This document shows, piece by piece, positions 59,122 to 59,287 of a DNA stretch of 59,287 nucleotides. Each line of letters starts with the position of its first letter. The first letter of the stretch is position 1. Below the pieces are notes generated by a model. That model was not told the origin of the DNA. It worked only from the letters and a program-made list of their open reading frames with translations, and did no database searches. The translations under genes were made by a program, and so were the position numbers. This DNA comes from Metabacillus litoralis (lineage in GTDB: Bacteria; Bacillota; Bacilli; Bacillales; Bacillaceae), in the NCBI RefSeq assembly GCF_007994985.1, contig NZ_VOQF01000020.1, positions 1 to 59,287 of the forward strand, read 5' to 3'.

Positions 59122-59175
59122 AGAATACGTTGCTGCGAAACGCGCAACACAGTTTAAAATAAAATATAAAAACAT

Positions 59176-59205
59176 CTTGACTGTATGTTATGATGTTTGA
59201 TATTA
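59176..59205 (+). promoter_or_regulatory. rRNA operon promoter P2
   Basis: TTGACT (59176-59181) and TATTAT (59200-59205), spacer 18 bp. With P1 about 84 bp upstream, this is the usual tandem arrangement for Bacillus rRNA operons. Confidence 0.7.
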
Positions 59206-59287
59206 TAATAAAGTTGTTTCAAGTAAATGATCTTTGAAAACTAAACAAAACCAAGCGTGCCAACGTTAATTTCGATTAACAAAAACG
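59206..59287 (+). other. Leader of a 16S rRNA gene (cut by the window end)
   Basis: The stretch with GATCTTTGAAAACTAAACAA and AGCGTGCCAACGTTAATTTC is the conserved leader found just before Bacillus 16S rRNA. The 16S gene itself would begin shortly after the window. Confidence 0.8.

Overview
The window is a contiguous low-GC Firmicute chromosome segment. Gene order and protein sequences match the Bacillus subtilis interval between two rRNA operons near the origin, from csfB to lysS. The left edge carries a 5S rRNA 3' remnant with an rRNA-type terminator. The right edge ends in tandem rRNA promoters and the leader expected just before a 16S gene. The spore-forming gene set (csfB, yabG, sspF, spoVG, fin, spoVT, yabP, yabQ, spoIIE) points to an endospore-forming Bacillaceae, a Bacillus/Metabacillus-like relative. 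I cannot fix the species. Almost every gene is on the + strand; abrB is the only convincing minus-strand gene.

Layout. 1-984: rRNA-derived and repeat-rich DNA without a convincing gene. 985-6563: csfB, yaaO, tmk, darA (yaaQ), yaaR, holB, ricT (yaaT), yabA. 6853-9001: yabB, rsmI and the divergent abrB. 9002-9923: a regulatory region with Spo0A boxes, a possible small RNA and a degenerate repeat. 9924-16126: metS, tatD-type DNase, yabE, rnmV, rsmA. 16467-21680: yabG, veg, sspF, ispE, purR, ridA, spoVG. 21938-26369: glmU, prs, ctc, pth, fin. 26555-36310: mfd, spoVT, yabM, yabN, rqcP, yabP, yabQ, divIC, yabR. 36534-36699: tRNA-Met and tRNA-Glu. 37156-45648: spoIIE, yabS, yabT, tilS, hprT, ftsH. 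46302-47392: a two-gene short-chain ChrA-type transporter inserted between ftsH and coaX. 47641-50260: coaX, hslO and a PrsA-like foldase. 50533-56392: cysK and the folate genes pabB-pabA-pabC-folP-folB-folK-yazB. 56416-59008: dusB and lysS.

Most of the window is conserved housekeeping and sporulation DNA, and I do not see a defence island, prophage, CRISPR array or biosynthetic cluster. The less ordinary content lies between genes. There is a family of about 165 bp MITE-like elements with imperfect terminal inverted repeats (four clear or fair copies, two remnants). There are CTCGAG-type Bacillus intergenic repeats, a chimeric 5S remnant beside a tandem 52 bp repeat, and a possible Spo0A-linked small RNA between abrB and metS. 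Readable alternative-sigma or Spo0A promoters stand before csfB (sigma F), spoVG (sigma H), ctc (sigma B), abrB and spoIIE (Spo0A). Two starts are unusual: ispE appears to lack a normal start codon at the conserved position, and yabE is preceded by an overlapping 21-codon ORF. Compared with B. subtilis, yazA is missing after yabB and the chr pair is added. All family assignments rest on recalled sequences and motifs; no database search was run.
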